A stretch of DNA of 64,000 nucleotides from Chitinophaga japonensis (GTDB taxonomy: Bacteria > Bacteroidota > Bacteroidia > Chitinophagales > Chitinophagaceae). The stretch is from the NCBI RefSeq assembly GCF_007830125.1, contig NZ_VLLG01000004.1:484326-548325 (forward strand), read 5' to 3'. Below the pieces are notes generated by a model. The model made no database searches. It was given only the letters and a program-made list of their open reading frames with translations, and was not told the origin of the DNA. A program made the position numbers and the translations under genes. This document shows, piece by piece, positions 1-9,208 of this stretch (its first letter is position 1; each line of letters opens with the position of its first letter).

Positions 1-3000
1 TCCACTACCATCCCCAAACTCCTTACTCTGCAATTCCTTCCCATTATACTTCAACCTATTTTCCGGATAATTCGTCCCCACCAAAGCATTCGTACTAATC
101 CCTGCCATTGTGAGGCCAAACGGATAATAATGCGTCTCCTCCAGCAAAGGCCCCTGGATGGTATTTACCACTACATTATCAAAAAACACATCCTGTTGGG
201 TCTCATTGCTCGTGTATACGTACAGGAAACCACTCTTGGCCACCGGCATCTTCTCTACCGCCAGGGTCTGCAGCTCATCCGGTGTGGCTTTCACCTGCCG
301 TACGCCACTGTTCTCCTCCACTAAGTTAAACTGGTCATCGAATAAAACAAAATTCAGGTAGGCACGCGGTTTATCCTGCGGGCCTTTGTTGTCCGGGTCC
401 TTCTCCTTCAGGCGTTGATAATCATTGCCGGAAAGGTTCCGGAAGGGAGATAGCTGCTCCACCTGGCGGGCAGCATGGGACGCATTACCGCTGTTTTCAC
501 CCCCAAATGCCTGTAACAGGCTGGCTACCATGTCCTCCGGGGTAACGGATTTGTTATCCTTTGGACCGGTGGATTTATAGAAAGCCCTGGCCCCTACCTG
601 GATCGTATCGCCAGCCATGACCCTGAGCACCAGGGATGGGCCGATCTTCCTGCCACCGCTTTGGGCGTTCAGTTTGGCCACAAATTCGTTCTTGGGGGTA
701 GTCTCATCCTGCGGGTAGCCTACCGGCCTGGCGGTACGGGTCTCCTCCACGTTGCTGAACAGGGCGGCTTCTGTAGCAGCGCTCTCTGTTTCCATAGTAG
801 CGGTGTACATGTCAAAGCTGGTCTGCGTGGTCAGCACGGTGCGTACATTGCCCAGGTGGTCTTTCAGGAAGTAGTCGTAAACATATTGTTGTAACTGCCC
901 GTTGTTGAATACCGGCCGGATACGGCCCTCTTCGTGGCTGATCAGCTCCAGTTGGTCATTGCTGTATACAAAGCTGCCCATGTAGTCCGTAGTGGTGATC
1001 TTCGGAGTGCTGCCGGTATTATCGGTAACCGTCTTTTTCAGCTTATTGCCGGCAGCATCGTACTGGTACCTGATACTGCCCTTGCCGCTGATGGTGATCT
1101 GCTCCGGCAGGTTCAGGTGGTTGTAGGTGATGGCCGTAATGTTCTTGTTCAAATCTTTAGTAAGGTTCCCGTTGGCGTCATAATCGTAATCATCGCCGGT
1201 GTTCGTACCGTTGATGAAGTCGCCCAGTTTGGCAGTGGAGGTGTTAACACCGCCATCACCTACCACCCGCAACTTGTTGCTGGCTTCGCTGGTCTCTTTA
1301 TAACCATAGCTCAACTGGTCAATAGTCGAGATAGCCGTGCCTATCATCCCCTTCTGGGTCATGGTTTTAATGTTGCCATTGGGATCGTAGGTCAGGTTGC
1401 TGACAGAGAAGTCTTCCGTGGCATTGCTGGTAACGGTCCAGTCGCTGCCAGTCCGACGCCGGAAATCGGCTTTCGTAAGGCGGTTGGCATTGTCATAGCT
1501 GTAACCGTAGACACGGGGGATATTGTCATTGCGCCCTCTCCATTTGATCCCGGCAATGTTACCGTTATACTGGTTGGCACTGAAGCCATAGTCATAGTTC
1601 AGCACCTGGCCAAACCACCTGGCCGTAGATGCGCTCCTACCATCATTTACATAATTCTTGTTGATACCCTGCAGCCAGCCCCGGATGTTGTACTCATAAT
1701 CGAGCGTTTCCAGTTGACTACTGCCGTTGATGTGCAGGCGTTTGGTCTTGAGCTGTCCCAGTTCATCATAAATATTTTTGGCAATGGCCTGTTTGGTGCC
1801 GCCATTTACTTGTTTGAACACGTCCGTTACACGCCCGGCGGCATCATACAACATTTGCGTCATCACCTCCGCATGCGGAACAGCGCTGCTGCGCAGGTTG
1901 TTGTGCCGGTGGTAGGTGCTCAGCAGCTTGCCGCTGAAATCATACAGGCTGGTCAGCACATCCTTGCCGCCACTGGTATTGTCGGAAATGGTCTGCAACA
2001 CCCGGCCTTTATCCGTGTAATAGGTGGTAGTGGTCAGCCACTGGTCCGTGCCCAGCACCCGCACCCGGGTACCGGTCACCAGTCCTTTGGTCATGTTGCT
2101 GGCAGCATTTACTACTTCTGCATAAGAGCTGCCAGTGTATTGCGGCAGGGTAAAATCGCCGGTAACGGCATTATGCTTGCCAGTATAGCTATAATCGTCA
2201 TAAAAAGTATAGGTCAGCGGGGTGAGGGCGCTGGCCGGGATATTGGGCAAGGGATTGGTGGCGGTAATGCTCAGCGTATGCTGGATGGCCGAGGGATTGA
2301 TCTCCGCCAGCATCTCCCCGGTACCGGAATCAAAACCATCTTCAAAGGTGATGCTGTTGGAGGCCTGGTAGACAGACCGGTTGTCATGAGCAGCCACTAC
2401 CAGGTCTGCCACACCGGGATAGGTATGGGTGATGGGCTGGGTATTGGAGATGGCGGTGTTCATGCCGGACTGCAGGGTAGCACGGGTAGCCGTGGAGTTA
2501 TACAGGGCGGTCATGGTGGGACGGTTCAGGCCGTCGTAGAAAGTGACCAGCCACTGGTTCTTCGCCAGCAGGTTACCGTCCCGGGTAAACACCAGCCGGT
2601 CCCGCACATCGTAAACCATTTCTACAACGGCGGCGCCGGGCACTTTCTTGACGATCATCCGGTTGCGGCCATCATACTGGTACTGGAAACACAGTTCACC
2701 GGCAATGGTGGAGCTGATCACCCAGTTAGATCTGATCAGCTCTACTGCTTTGGGTGGGATCACAAAGCGCAGGTTGCCCAGGTCATCATACACATAATAG
2801 GTGCAGAGCCAGCCGGTATGACCGTCAGCGGCTCCGCCGGTCAGTTCTACCTGCTTGAGCACCACCCGGTTTTCCTTGTCCTTAAACTCCACTACCCGCA
2901 GGCCGCGCTCGTCTTTGGTGACGTTCTTGTACAACTGCCCGGCAGCATAGGCACTGGTGCTGGTAGGGATGGAGCTACTGGCAGGCATATTCCAGATGCG

Positions 3001-3648
3001 GACGCCGTCTGCGGCGGTATTGACCAGGTATTGCTGTTCGATAAACTTATTACCGCCTTTTTCTACGCCGTCAGGATCATTCTTTGCCCAGGTATTGCCG
3101 GGGGCATAGGTCTTCAGCACGCGGTTCAGCGGGGAGGCTTCGTATTCGGCCTGACTATAATAAATGGACTCGCCCGCAGCGCCGGGAGCCAGTGTGCCAT
3201 CCAGGTAAAAGGACTTTTGCGCATTGAAAGGATCGGTCTTGAATTTTCCGTCACCTGCAGTTTGCGGGGCATAAGGCAGGTACTGGTACTGCTCTCTCCC
3301 ATAGGCATCGTATACTACGGGCGCTACCAGGTCCTTGCCGCCGGGTGTAATGGCTTTGCTTACCGTTTGCAAAGGCCGGCCCAGGCCATCAAAGTACTGG
3401 GTGGCCTGTTTTACTTCCTGCACCGTACGTGTGGTGGCTGTGACCACTGCCGGATCGGAAGTGGGCATGCTGGGCTCCCAGGTGCGGATGTAGTTGATAG
3501 TGGTATTTGTATAGGCGCCGGGAGGGGTGATAGCCGTAGCCGCAGGGCGGGTGCTGGTGCTGGGGGTTTGTGCGGCAGCTTCATTCACTATTCCCAATAA
3601 CAACAAAACCCAACTGCTGCGTTTGATATAGGATAAAATATTAAGCAT
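1..3648 (-). CDS. RHS/YD-repeat protein with DUF6443-like N-terminus (3' end off window)
   Basis: The reading frame is open from an ATG at 3648 to the left edge, so the C-terminus is missing. The start is followed by a signal peptide (hydrophobic WVLLLLGIV, then AAAQ). The next region, with YFDGLGRPLQTV and YDAYGREQYQYLPYA, is typical of the DUF6443 domain that opens Bacteroidota RHS proteins. Many YD-type repeats follow. Near the edge are HYYPFGLTMAGIS and NRLKYNGKELQ, which normally lie just before the RHS core end (DYGARMYDP). A variable C-terminal tip, if any, therefore lies outside the window. RHS proteins form a beta-cage, often around a toxin; no toxin is visible here. It starts 26 bp after the previous RHS gene, so the two are probably co-transcribed. 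A long antisense frame over the same DNA is not a gene. Confidence 0.9.
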   Translation of the reverse strand, partial: MLNILSYIKRSSWVLLLLGIVNEAAAQTPSTSTRPAATAITPPGAYTNTTINYIRTWEPSMPTSDPAVVTATTRTVQEVKQATQYFDGLGRPLQTVSKAITPGGKDLVAPVVYDAYGREQYQYLPYAPQTAGDGKFKTDPFNAQKSFYLDGTLAPGAAGESIYYSQAEYEASPLNRVLKTYAPGNTWAKNDPDGVEKGGNKFIEQQYLVNTAADGVRIWNMPASSSIPTSTSAYAAGQLYKNVTKDERGLRVVEFKDKENRVVLKQVELTGGAADGHTGWLCTYYVYDDLGNLRFVIPPKAVELIRSNWVISSTIAGELCFQYQYDGRNRMIVKKVPGAAVVEMVYDVRDRLVFTRDGNLLAKNQWLVTFYDGLNRPTMTALYNSTATRATLQSGMNTAISNTQPITHTYPGVADLVVAAHDNRSVYQASNSITFEDGFDSGTGEMLAEINPSAIQHTLSITATNPLPNIPASALTPLTYTFYDDYSYTGKHNAVTGDFTLPQYTGSSYAEVVNAASNMTKGLVTGTRVRVLGTDQWLTTTTYYTDKGRVLQTISDNTSGGKDVLTSLYDFSGKLLSTYHRHNNLRSSAVPHAEVMTQMLYDAAGRVTDVFKQVNGGTKQAIAKNIYDELGQLKTKRLHINGSSQLETLDYEYNIRGWLQGINKNYVNDGRSASTARWFGQVLNYDYGFSANQYNGNIAGIKWRGRNDNIPRVYGYSYDNANRLTKADFRRRTGSDWTVTSNATEDFSVSNLTYDPNGNIKTMTQKGMIGTAISTIDQLSYGYKETSEASNKLRVVGDGGVNTSTAKLGDFINGTNTGDDYDYDANGNLTKDLNKNITAITYNHLNLPEQITISGKGSIRYQYDAAGNKLKKTVTDNTGSTPKITTTDYMGSFVYSNDQLELISHEEGRIRPVFNNGQLQQYVYDYFLKDHLGNVRTVLTTQTSFDMYTATMETESAATEAALFSNVEETRTARPVGYPQDETTPKNEFVAKLNAQSGGRKIGPSLVLRVMAGDTIQVGARAFYKSTGPKDNKSVTPEDMVASLLQAFGGENSGNASHAARQVEQLSPFRNLSGNDYQRLKEKDPDNKGPQDKPRAYLNFVLFDDQFNLVEENSGVRQVKATPDELQTLAVEKMPVAKSGFLYVYTSNETQQDVFFDNVVVNTIQGPLLEETHYYPFGLTMAGISTNALVGTNYPENRLKYNGKELQSKEFGDGSG

Positions 3649-3674
3649 ACTATCTGTTTTCAAAGGTTCAGGAA

Positions 3675-6600
3675 TTATTGGGTGATGGGTTTTTGATACT
3701 GGTAATCGTATTGCTTGAGGATCTTGCCGTGCTGGTCTTTGATGAGTTTGAGGCGGTTGAAGTCATCATATTCATAATAACTGACCCGATTCTTCGTATC
3801 ACATTGACTAGTGACCCCAACCAATGGGGAATATGTGTAAGTTTCCATTTGCGCAGTTTCGGGGTATAGCCTTAACTCATCAATAAAACCGGCGCCGCTT
3901 ATTGTAATCGTACTTTGACCGGATATCTTATGTTCAAAGTAAGTCCAACCGTTAACAGTTCTTCCTTTAACAGGATACCCCACTTTTGTACCTGCCAGTG
4001 TATATGGCGATGTATTCCTGGTCCAATAAGAAACGATATAGGTTTTGCTGCTGATCAGCCCTGCTCTGCTAATGTTACCACCGGACTGGCCTAGATTGTA
4101 GCACTTCCTGCCAGTTGGAGAAGTAGCATCTGCAGTGGACGTCCCTGTAAAGGACCAATTTCCTTTTCCATCGGCCTCAAAGCCGCAATAGGCAATGTCA
4201 GACTGTCCTGCATTCGCTACCCTGGCCATTATGTATTGTCTATTAACATCCCATAGATAGGCGGACTGATTACCTCTTTGCTCTGCCTCGGATATATTGT
4301 ACCTGCCATCGTACTTACTAATGCTTGTTTCCGGCACATAACGGCTATCTTTGACCAGGTTAGAACCAGACAAGTATGCCGGTACAAAATTATTGACCGG
4401 CACAGCCGTTTCCATTCTATATTGTTTATCAAGTAGCGTAACCTTGCCCCAACTACTGGCACTGCTTATGTATTGATTATAGACACCTGCAACTGTAGTG
4501 GATGTTGTGGTGCCCGGAGCGATTTGCTGAGTGTATTGCTCTACAACATCATACATATGTTTATCCTGCATGTCTTTTATTGCGGTCAAATCTGCCGGAA
4601 GGGTTCCTGTGGGAATGGAAAAATCTGCGGTATATTTAAAGTTTTGCGTCGTTTCAGTGCCATCAGACAAAGTGGACACTACTCTTGTCAGCGCTTTATG
4701 CTGGGGATTATCATAGTAGAATGTTTGTGTATTACTCAGAGACTCCGTACCTGATCCGGATGTATATATCTTTTCTTCCGTAATGTCCTTGTACATCCAT
4801 TCAGAAGGGAAGGTAGACGTTTTTAGATTTGTGAATACAGGATAGGCAGGGTTGTATGCTGTGGTACTGGCACATACGTGTGCTGCATAGGAAGTTATTT
4901 GCCGGCCTTCAAAAATAGCGTAGTTCCTGTTGTCAAACTTGTAATGATTCGTTATTGTTTTGAGTATTTTCCCCGCGCTATTATAATCAGTTTGAGCAAG
5001 CAACTGCCCCCTTCTCCAGCTCGCATCAAACTCACCAAACAACCCAGTCCAATCATTCGTAAATTTATAAAGGGTCGAGCCATTTTCTCCATTTTCTCCG
5101 TGGATCTCTTTTACATAGGAATATCCTACATGACTTCCTGCTCCCAGATTAAAGATACTGTTTGACATCAACCTGGTTCCTAATTCATACTTTTGATCGC
5201 ATGGCGTTGGCGACCTGTCTACAAACCTGAATATTGTCATGGTATATTCCGGATCGCCGGAAATGTTTCCGCTGGAATAATCCGGATTATCAGGTTGCCT
5301 GTATTCATACTTAGTAACCTGGTCCTTACCTGTCACAGGATCATGAAATACCATTTTTTTTATGCGGCATCCACCAATCAGCCTGTTACCATTGGCGATT
5401 GTCTCCGGAAACTTCATGTTAAGATTTCCCGATACTGTAAAATTGGGCCCCCTGGTTTCAACATATACATAGTAAGTTTGTCCTGCCTCCAATTCTGCGG
5501 TAGCGACCTTGTCGTAATCACCGGTACTTGAATAGGGAAATGTAAGGCTCACGACGGAGGTCGTACTCCCTTTTTTCTTTAAAATTACTTTAGTGGCCGC
5601 ATGGTTAATTTGTGCCGCATCGTCATCATGTTCAAGAGCAACTCCCTGGGCTCCATAAAGTACTGCGCAAACATTACCGGATCCTGCAGGAATAGTATAC
5701 TCATCGGATGAGTCTTTCGCAAAAGTACTGCTCGACCCTGAGTTATATGCAAAAGCCTCAGCCCAAACATCATTTACAACTGTAGATGTTGGAGTAACCG
5801 GGGGCGCATCATGTGCTTCATATTCAAATGTGGTGTATCCGCCTGTTGGATAGGTTATTTTCTCCAATATTCCTGCTTTCACATATTGAGCCTTGGGCTC
5901 TCTATTTGCTCCCTTGAAGGTATAGGTATATGGCCTTGTAGCACAGAGCAAACAACTCTCGAAATTATCATGGCAATTTGTCCATGTGGGTATCAGCGTA
6001 CTATTATTTGCATTGTTATAGTATCCCCAATGATCCTGTGAAAACGAGCCTCTTGAGGGAAGCGGAGTAGTGTTATATGAGAAGGAGTACTTTTCCGCTC
6101 TTGTTGCGTCTGTTGTCCCTGCAGGATAGATGAGTACATCTGTTAACTTAAGCCGTTTACTTTTGGCATCTGTCTTATCACTATTAAAATAATCATGTTG
6201 GAATGATATTGACTTTATGATTTTCCCCTCTTTATTAGTCACCGTCATCCCTCGCACTAATGGAGCGCCCAGGTCCTGCCTGACGTTCAGCGTAACGTCG
6301 AAATCCACGCTTCCTCCATTGAATTCAATCCTGGTGAGTTGTTTCCCTTCTATTACTCTTGACACATACGTTGTCCGGGAAGATCCACCATGTTCAATAT
6401 AACCAGCACCAGTCTGCCATAGATCCATTGAAAAATTGGTGCCTATTTCTACTTCATAAGAAGCACTTATATAAGTGAATACAATGGAGTCGTTCCTGTT
6501 AGGCGCCAGTATTTTCGTAAGATACCAGGCGGAAGTACTGGAAGATGCGCTGGTACCACTCTTATTCTGGCTTATTTCACGTGCGGCAAAAGTATATATA

Positions 6601-7232
6601 GTTCCATTCTCTGTAACAATTGTCCACTCCTGGTTCCCCATTCCTTTGGTGATGCTTACATTTGTTTGGGGTAACTGTCTTATCTGGTCTGCCTCAATAA
6701 ACCGGCCATTGTATCCATTAAAATTATACATATAAAGATCCGGTACACCGTCAATCGTATTCTCATACAAGGTAGGGAGCAAGCGATAATCATCCGGGTC
6801 ATTCAAATCGAATCCGCCGCCTATCCAATCTAGTCCTCCAATATCCTGGTAGCTACCATCATCGGGCATGCCTAATACCGATCTTGTAATAGCCCCACCC
6901 GCATTTATAGTCCAGCCTAGACCGACACTACTGGCATTTTCGTTTACCCTTATACCGGATGCATGGTAGCTTAAAGTAAGCGGAAGCGTTAAAAAACCTG
7001 TATTGATCTCATACAGCGGAACAGATATACCGGGAGTTCCCGTATACAGGCTTACCGGAATATCGGTGTACTTTGCTATTTCTGCTGAGGTAGGTGCAGG
7101 AACAACCAGCTTGGACAGTATGTTAGGACTCGTTTGCTGGGAAAATGCTTGTCCAATTGGGAAGATCATTAAAATTGCTATGCTCATAAAAGCAAGCAGG
7201 GGTTTTACCAATTTTCTCTTCATAGATTCCAT
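3675..7232 (-). CDS. Secreted RHS-like protein, N-terminal half of a two-gene RHS system
   Basis: This 1185-residue protein has a signal peptide (MKRKLVKPLLAFMSIAIL, ending near AFSQQ); an in-frame ATG at 7223 is an alternative start. The N-terminus (YTDIPVSLYTGTPGISVPLY, then SYHASGIRVNENASSVGLGW) is the conserved opening of large Bacteroidota RHS-associated surface proteins. The C-terminus (YYEYDDFNRLKLIKDQHGK) is a YD repeat. The protein stops where DUF6443 begins in the next gene, so the pair may form one shell from two chains. From about 3790 to 7230 the DNA is clearly more AT-rich than the flanking genes, which suggests a different origin or relaxed constraint. Function is unproven; a surface or secreted cage is inferred. 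Confidence 0.88.
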   Translation of the reverse strand: MESMKRKLVKPLLAFMSIAILMIFPIGQAFSQQTSPNILSKLVVPAPTSAEIAKYTDIPVSLYTGTPGISVPLYEINTGFLTLPLTLSYHASGIRVNENASSVGLGWTINAGGAITRSVLGMPDDGSYQDIGGLDWIGGGFDLNDPDDYRLLPTLYENTIDGVPDLYMYNFNGYNGRFIEADQIRQLPQTNVSITKGMGNQEWTIVTENGTIYTFAAREISQNKSGTSASSSTSAWYLTKILAPNRNDSIVFTYISASYEVEIGTNFSMDLWQTGAGYIEHGGSSRTTYVSRVIEGKQLTRIEFNGGSVDFDVTLNVRQDLGAPLVRGMTVTNKEGKIIKSISFQHDYFNSDKTDAKSKRLKLTDVLIYPAGTTDATRAEKYSFSYNTTPLPSRGSFSQDHWGYYNNANNSTLIPTWTNCHDNFESCLLCATRPYTYTFKGANREPKAQYVKAGILEKITYPTGGYTTFEYEAHDAPPVTPTSTVVNDVWAEAFAYNSGSSSTFAKDSSDEYTIPAGSGNVCAVLYGAQGVALEHDDDAAQINHAATKVILKKKGSTTSVVSLTFPYSSTGDYDKVATAELEAGQTYYVYVETRGPNFTVSGNLNMKFPETIANGNRLIGGCRIKKMVFHDPVTGKDQVTKYEYRQPDNPDYSSGNISGDPEYTMTIFRFVDRSPTPCDQKYELGTRLMSNSIFNLGAGSHVGYSYVKEIHGENGENGSTLYKFTNDWTGLFGEFDASWRRGQLLAQTDYNSAGKILKTITNHYKFDNRNYAIFEGRQITSYAAHVCASTTAYNPAYPVFTNLKTSTFPSEWMYKDITEEKIYTSGSGTESLSNTQTFYYDNPQHKALTRVVSTLSDGTETTQNFKYTADFSIPTGTLPADLTAIKDMQDKHMYDVVEQYTQQIAPGTTTSTTVAGVYNQYISSASSWGKVTLLDKQYRMETAVPVNNFVPAYLSGSNLVKDSRYVPETSISKYDGRYNISEAEQRGNQSAYLWDVNRQYIMARVANAGQSDIAYCGFEADGKGNWSFTGTSTADATSPTGRKCYNLGQSGGNISRAGLISSKTYIVSYWTRNTSPYTLAGTKVGYPVKGRTVNGWTYFEHKISGQSTITISGAGFIDELRLYPETAQMETYTYSPLVGVTSQCDTKNRVSYYEYDDFNRLKLIKDQHGKILKQYDYQYQKPITQ

Positions 7233-7244
7233 TACATTACTTTT

Positions 7245-8426
7245 TTACTTATTGCTTAAACTATCAACCTGACCCTGTAGCAGGGCGTTCTTTTGTTGCA
7301 GGGCATCAATCTTTTTGTTTAGTTCTATTAGGTAAAGGGTTTGCTCTTCTATCTTCTGCAACAACTTCTTATCCATCTCTCCCAGGTCCAGCCCCTCCTT
7401 TTCCACCTCCGCAGCAGTAGGAATACCCGGCAAATGCCGGTTGGCTTTAATGTATTTTTCTATTTCATACAGGGAAGGCAGTTGGTAACCAGGTTGAAAT
7501 ACAAAATCGGCCCAACCTTGTTGGGTGACTTTTACCTTCTGAGCGCCAATGGTTCCTTTTACGGCGAGTTTGTACGCTCCGGGAGTAACTGTGCCAATAC
7601 CAACGTTACCATCCGGTTTAAAGACCATCCAGGGAGCATCCTGGGCGGCATCGGCAGTAGTATTGCCTCCTATATATCCATAGGTAAGCGTATTGCCACT
7701 GCCGAATGCCCCCACCGAAAACATTTTGCCTGTGCTTCCGTGGGAAATACTGAACTCCCGGGCCCACCCCGAGGGGTAGTCTACATCTATATTCATTCCA
7801 TAGGGATAACCACCGGGATTACTCAGACGGATAGCGCCGCCCTGCACATTCAATTGTGCACTCGGGGAAGTGGTACCGATCCCGACCTTACTATCCTTAT
7901 TCCATACACCACCCGTCAGGAAAACATCCCCTGCAAACCGGTTTCTATAGGGCACCAGTACCTTTCCGGTGGCACTGGCGGATATGGACTCGTCGACAAC
8001 CGCCCAACCGTCATAGTTAGCCTGCACGTCTCCCACACGCCCCTGTGCAAAGGCGCGTACATTAAATCTTAAATGGAACTCCTTTCGCTCGATAAAGATC
8101 ACCACTTTTCCTCCTTCATTGGCCAGGTAGATGGGAGGAGTAACCGCACCAAATGAGGACACCAATGGCTGGTAAAAGACACCTCCATATATATAGTAGG
8201 TAAGTATCAACCCAATTGGGCTGGATGAACCGTAGGCATATCCCTCGATAATAATAGTGGGCATCTGGCTTCCATCGGTGAATGGCAGGTTGGTCTTGAT
8301 CTTAGCACCATTTACCAGTGTGCCATCGAAATTAAACGACGTTACATCATAATCCAGCACCTTAGTCTGGGCATAGGTTTGCATCAGCGCCAGCAGGCAG
8401 CAGCAAAAGAGTAAAATTTTCTTCAT
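7245..8426 (-). CDS. Secreted fibre-like protein with C-terminal coiled coil
   Basis: The start at 8426 is chosen because MKKILLFCCCLLALMQTYAQ is a good signal peptide; an in-frame ATG at 8444 adds six residues. The middle carries GIGTTSPSAQLNVQGG and later VGIGTVTPGAYKLAVKGTIG, motifs of phage-tail-fibre-like beta-helix proteins common in Bacteroidota. The last about 90 residues (LPSLYEIEKYIKANRHLPGI and onward) end in a leucine-rich coiled coil and are nearly identical in plan to the upstream paralogue. It sits 12 bp before the RHS gene, so it probably belongs to the same transcript and may be a surface partner of the RHS shell. No catalytic motif is seen. Confidence 0.85.
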   Translation of the reverse strand: MKKILLFCCCLLALMQTYAQTKVLDYDVTSFNFDGTLVNGAKIKTNLPFTDGSQMPTIIIEGYAYGSSSPIGLILTYYIYGGVFYQPLVSSFGAVTPPIYLANEGGKVVIFIERKEFHLRFNVRAFAQGRVGDVQANYDGWAVVDESISASATGKVLVPYRNRFAGDVFLTGGVWNKDSKVGIGTTSPSAQLNVQGGAIRLSNPGGYPYGMNIDVDYPSGWAREFSISHGSTGKMFSVGAFGSGNTLTYGYIGGNTTADAAQDAPWMVFKPDGNVGIGTVTPGAYKLAVKGTIGAQKVKVTQQGWADFVFQPGYQLPSLYEIEKYIKANRHLPGIPTAAEVEKEGLDLGEMDKKLLQKIEEQTLYLIELNKKIDALQQKNALLQGQVDSLSNK

Positions 8427-8458
8427 AAAAAGGATCATTTGCAAAGAAGGTATAGGAG

Positions 8459-9157
8459 TTACGGTTTATTGATGCACGATTGCTGTTCCAGCTCCGCCAC
8501 CCGTTGTTCCAACGCTTCATTCTTTTTATTTAACCGGATGATATACAGCGTCAGCTCCTCGATCTTCTGCAGCAGCTTTTTATCCATCTCTCCCAGGTCA
8601 AGCCCTTCCTGCTCTACTTCCGCAGCGGCAGGGATATCCGGCAGGTGGCGGTTGGTTGTAATGTATTTTTCTATTTCATAGAGGGATGGGAGTTGGTAAT
8701 CAGGATGAAAGACGAAATCGGCCCAGCCGGATTGGGTGACTTTTACTTTGCGAGCGCCGATGGTGCCTTCTACGGCAAGCTTGTAAGTGCCGGGATTAGT
8801 AGTGCCTATGCCGACATTGCCATTAACGTCTTCCGATATTAATCTCCGCCATTTTTCCCAGGTTGGGGCAAACCCGGACCTCACGTAAATGTTGCTATTC
8901 TGTGAAAAGGCCAGCTCATGAGATTTTCCGCCGGTATTATCTGTCCAAGCACGCATTCCCAGCAGGGCAACAAAATTACCTCCACTACCCGATAACTGTA
9001 TGGAATCAGCATATTTAAAACTAACCGCAAATGATCTATTATAACTTGCCGGGTTCGTAGGAACATTCCTGGTATCTGCGAAGGTTAGTGAATTTTGAGC
9101 GGCAAGCCTTATTGTAGCCAAAGAACAGCAAATAGTTATTATCCAAATTTTATTCAT
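8459..9157 (-). CDS. Secreted fibre-like protein, paralogue of the next gene
   Basis: The start at 9157 gives a clear signal peptide (MNKIWIITICCSLATIRLAAQ); an in-frame ATG at 9175 is possible. The N-terminal part differs from the downstream paralogue, while the C-terminal about 110 residues match it closely: GNVGIGTTNPGTYKLAVEGT, WADFVFHPDYQLPSLYEIEK, then a coiled coil ending in EQRVAELEQQS. The conserved tail probably drives trimerisation or anchoring and the variable head probably faces a target. The gene ends 32 bp before the next start in the same direction. Confidence 0.85.
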   Translation of the reverse strand: MNKIWIITICCSLATIRLAAQNSLTFADTRNVPTNPASYNRSFAVSFKYADSIQLSGSGGNFVALLGMRAWTDNTGGKSHELAFSQNSNIYVRSGFAPTWEKWRRLISEDVNGNVGIGTTNPGTYKLAVEGTIGARKVKVTQSGWADFVFHPDYQLPSLYEIEKYITTNRHLPDIPAAAEVEQEGLDLGEMDKKLLQKIEELTLYIIRLNKKNEALEQRVAELEQQSCINKP

Positions 9158-9208
9158 GAGATTTTCTTTACGCATTTGTATAGGGTTTATTTAATGTTAC
9201 AGTACTGA

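Noticed and set aside
934-3600. Long plus-strand open frame of 888 residues
   Set aside because: It is antisense to a clear RHS gene, has no recognisable domain, and its composition is what reverse reading of GC-rich coding DNA gives.
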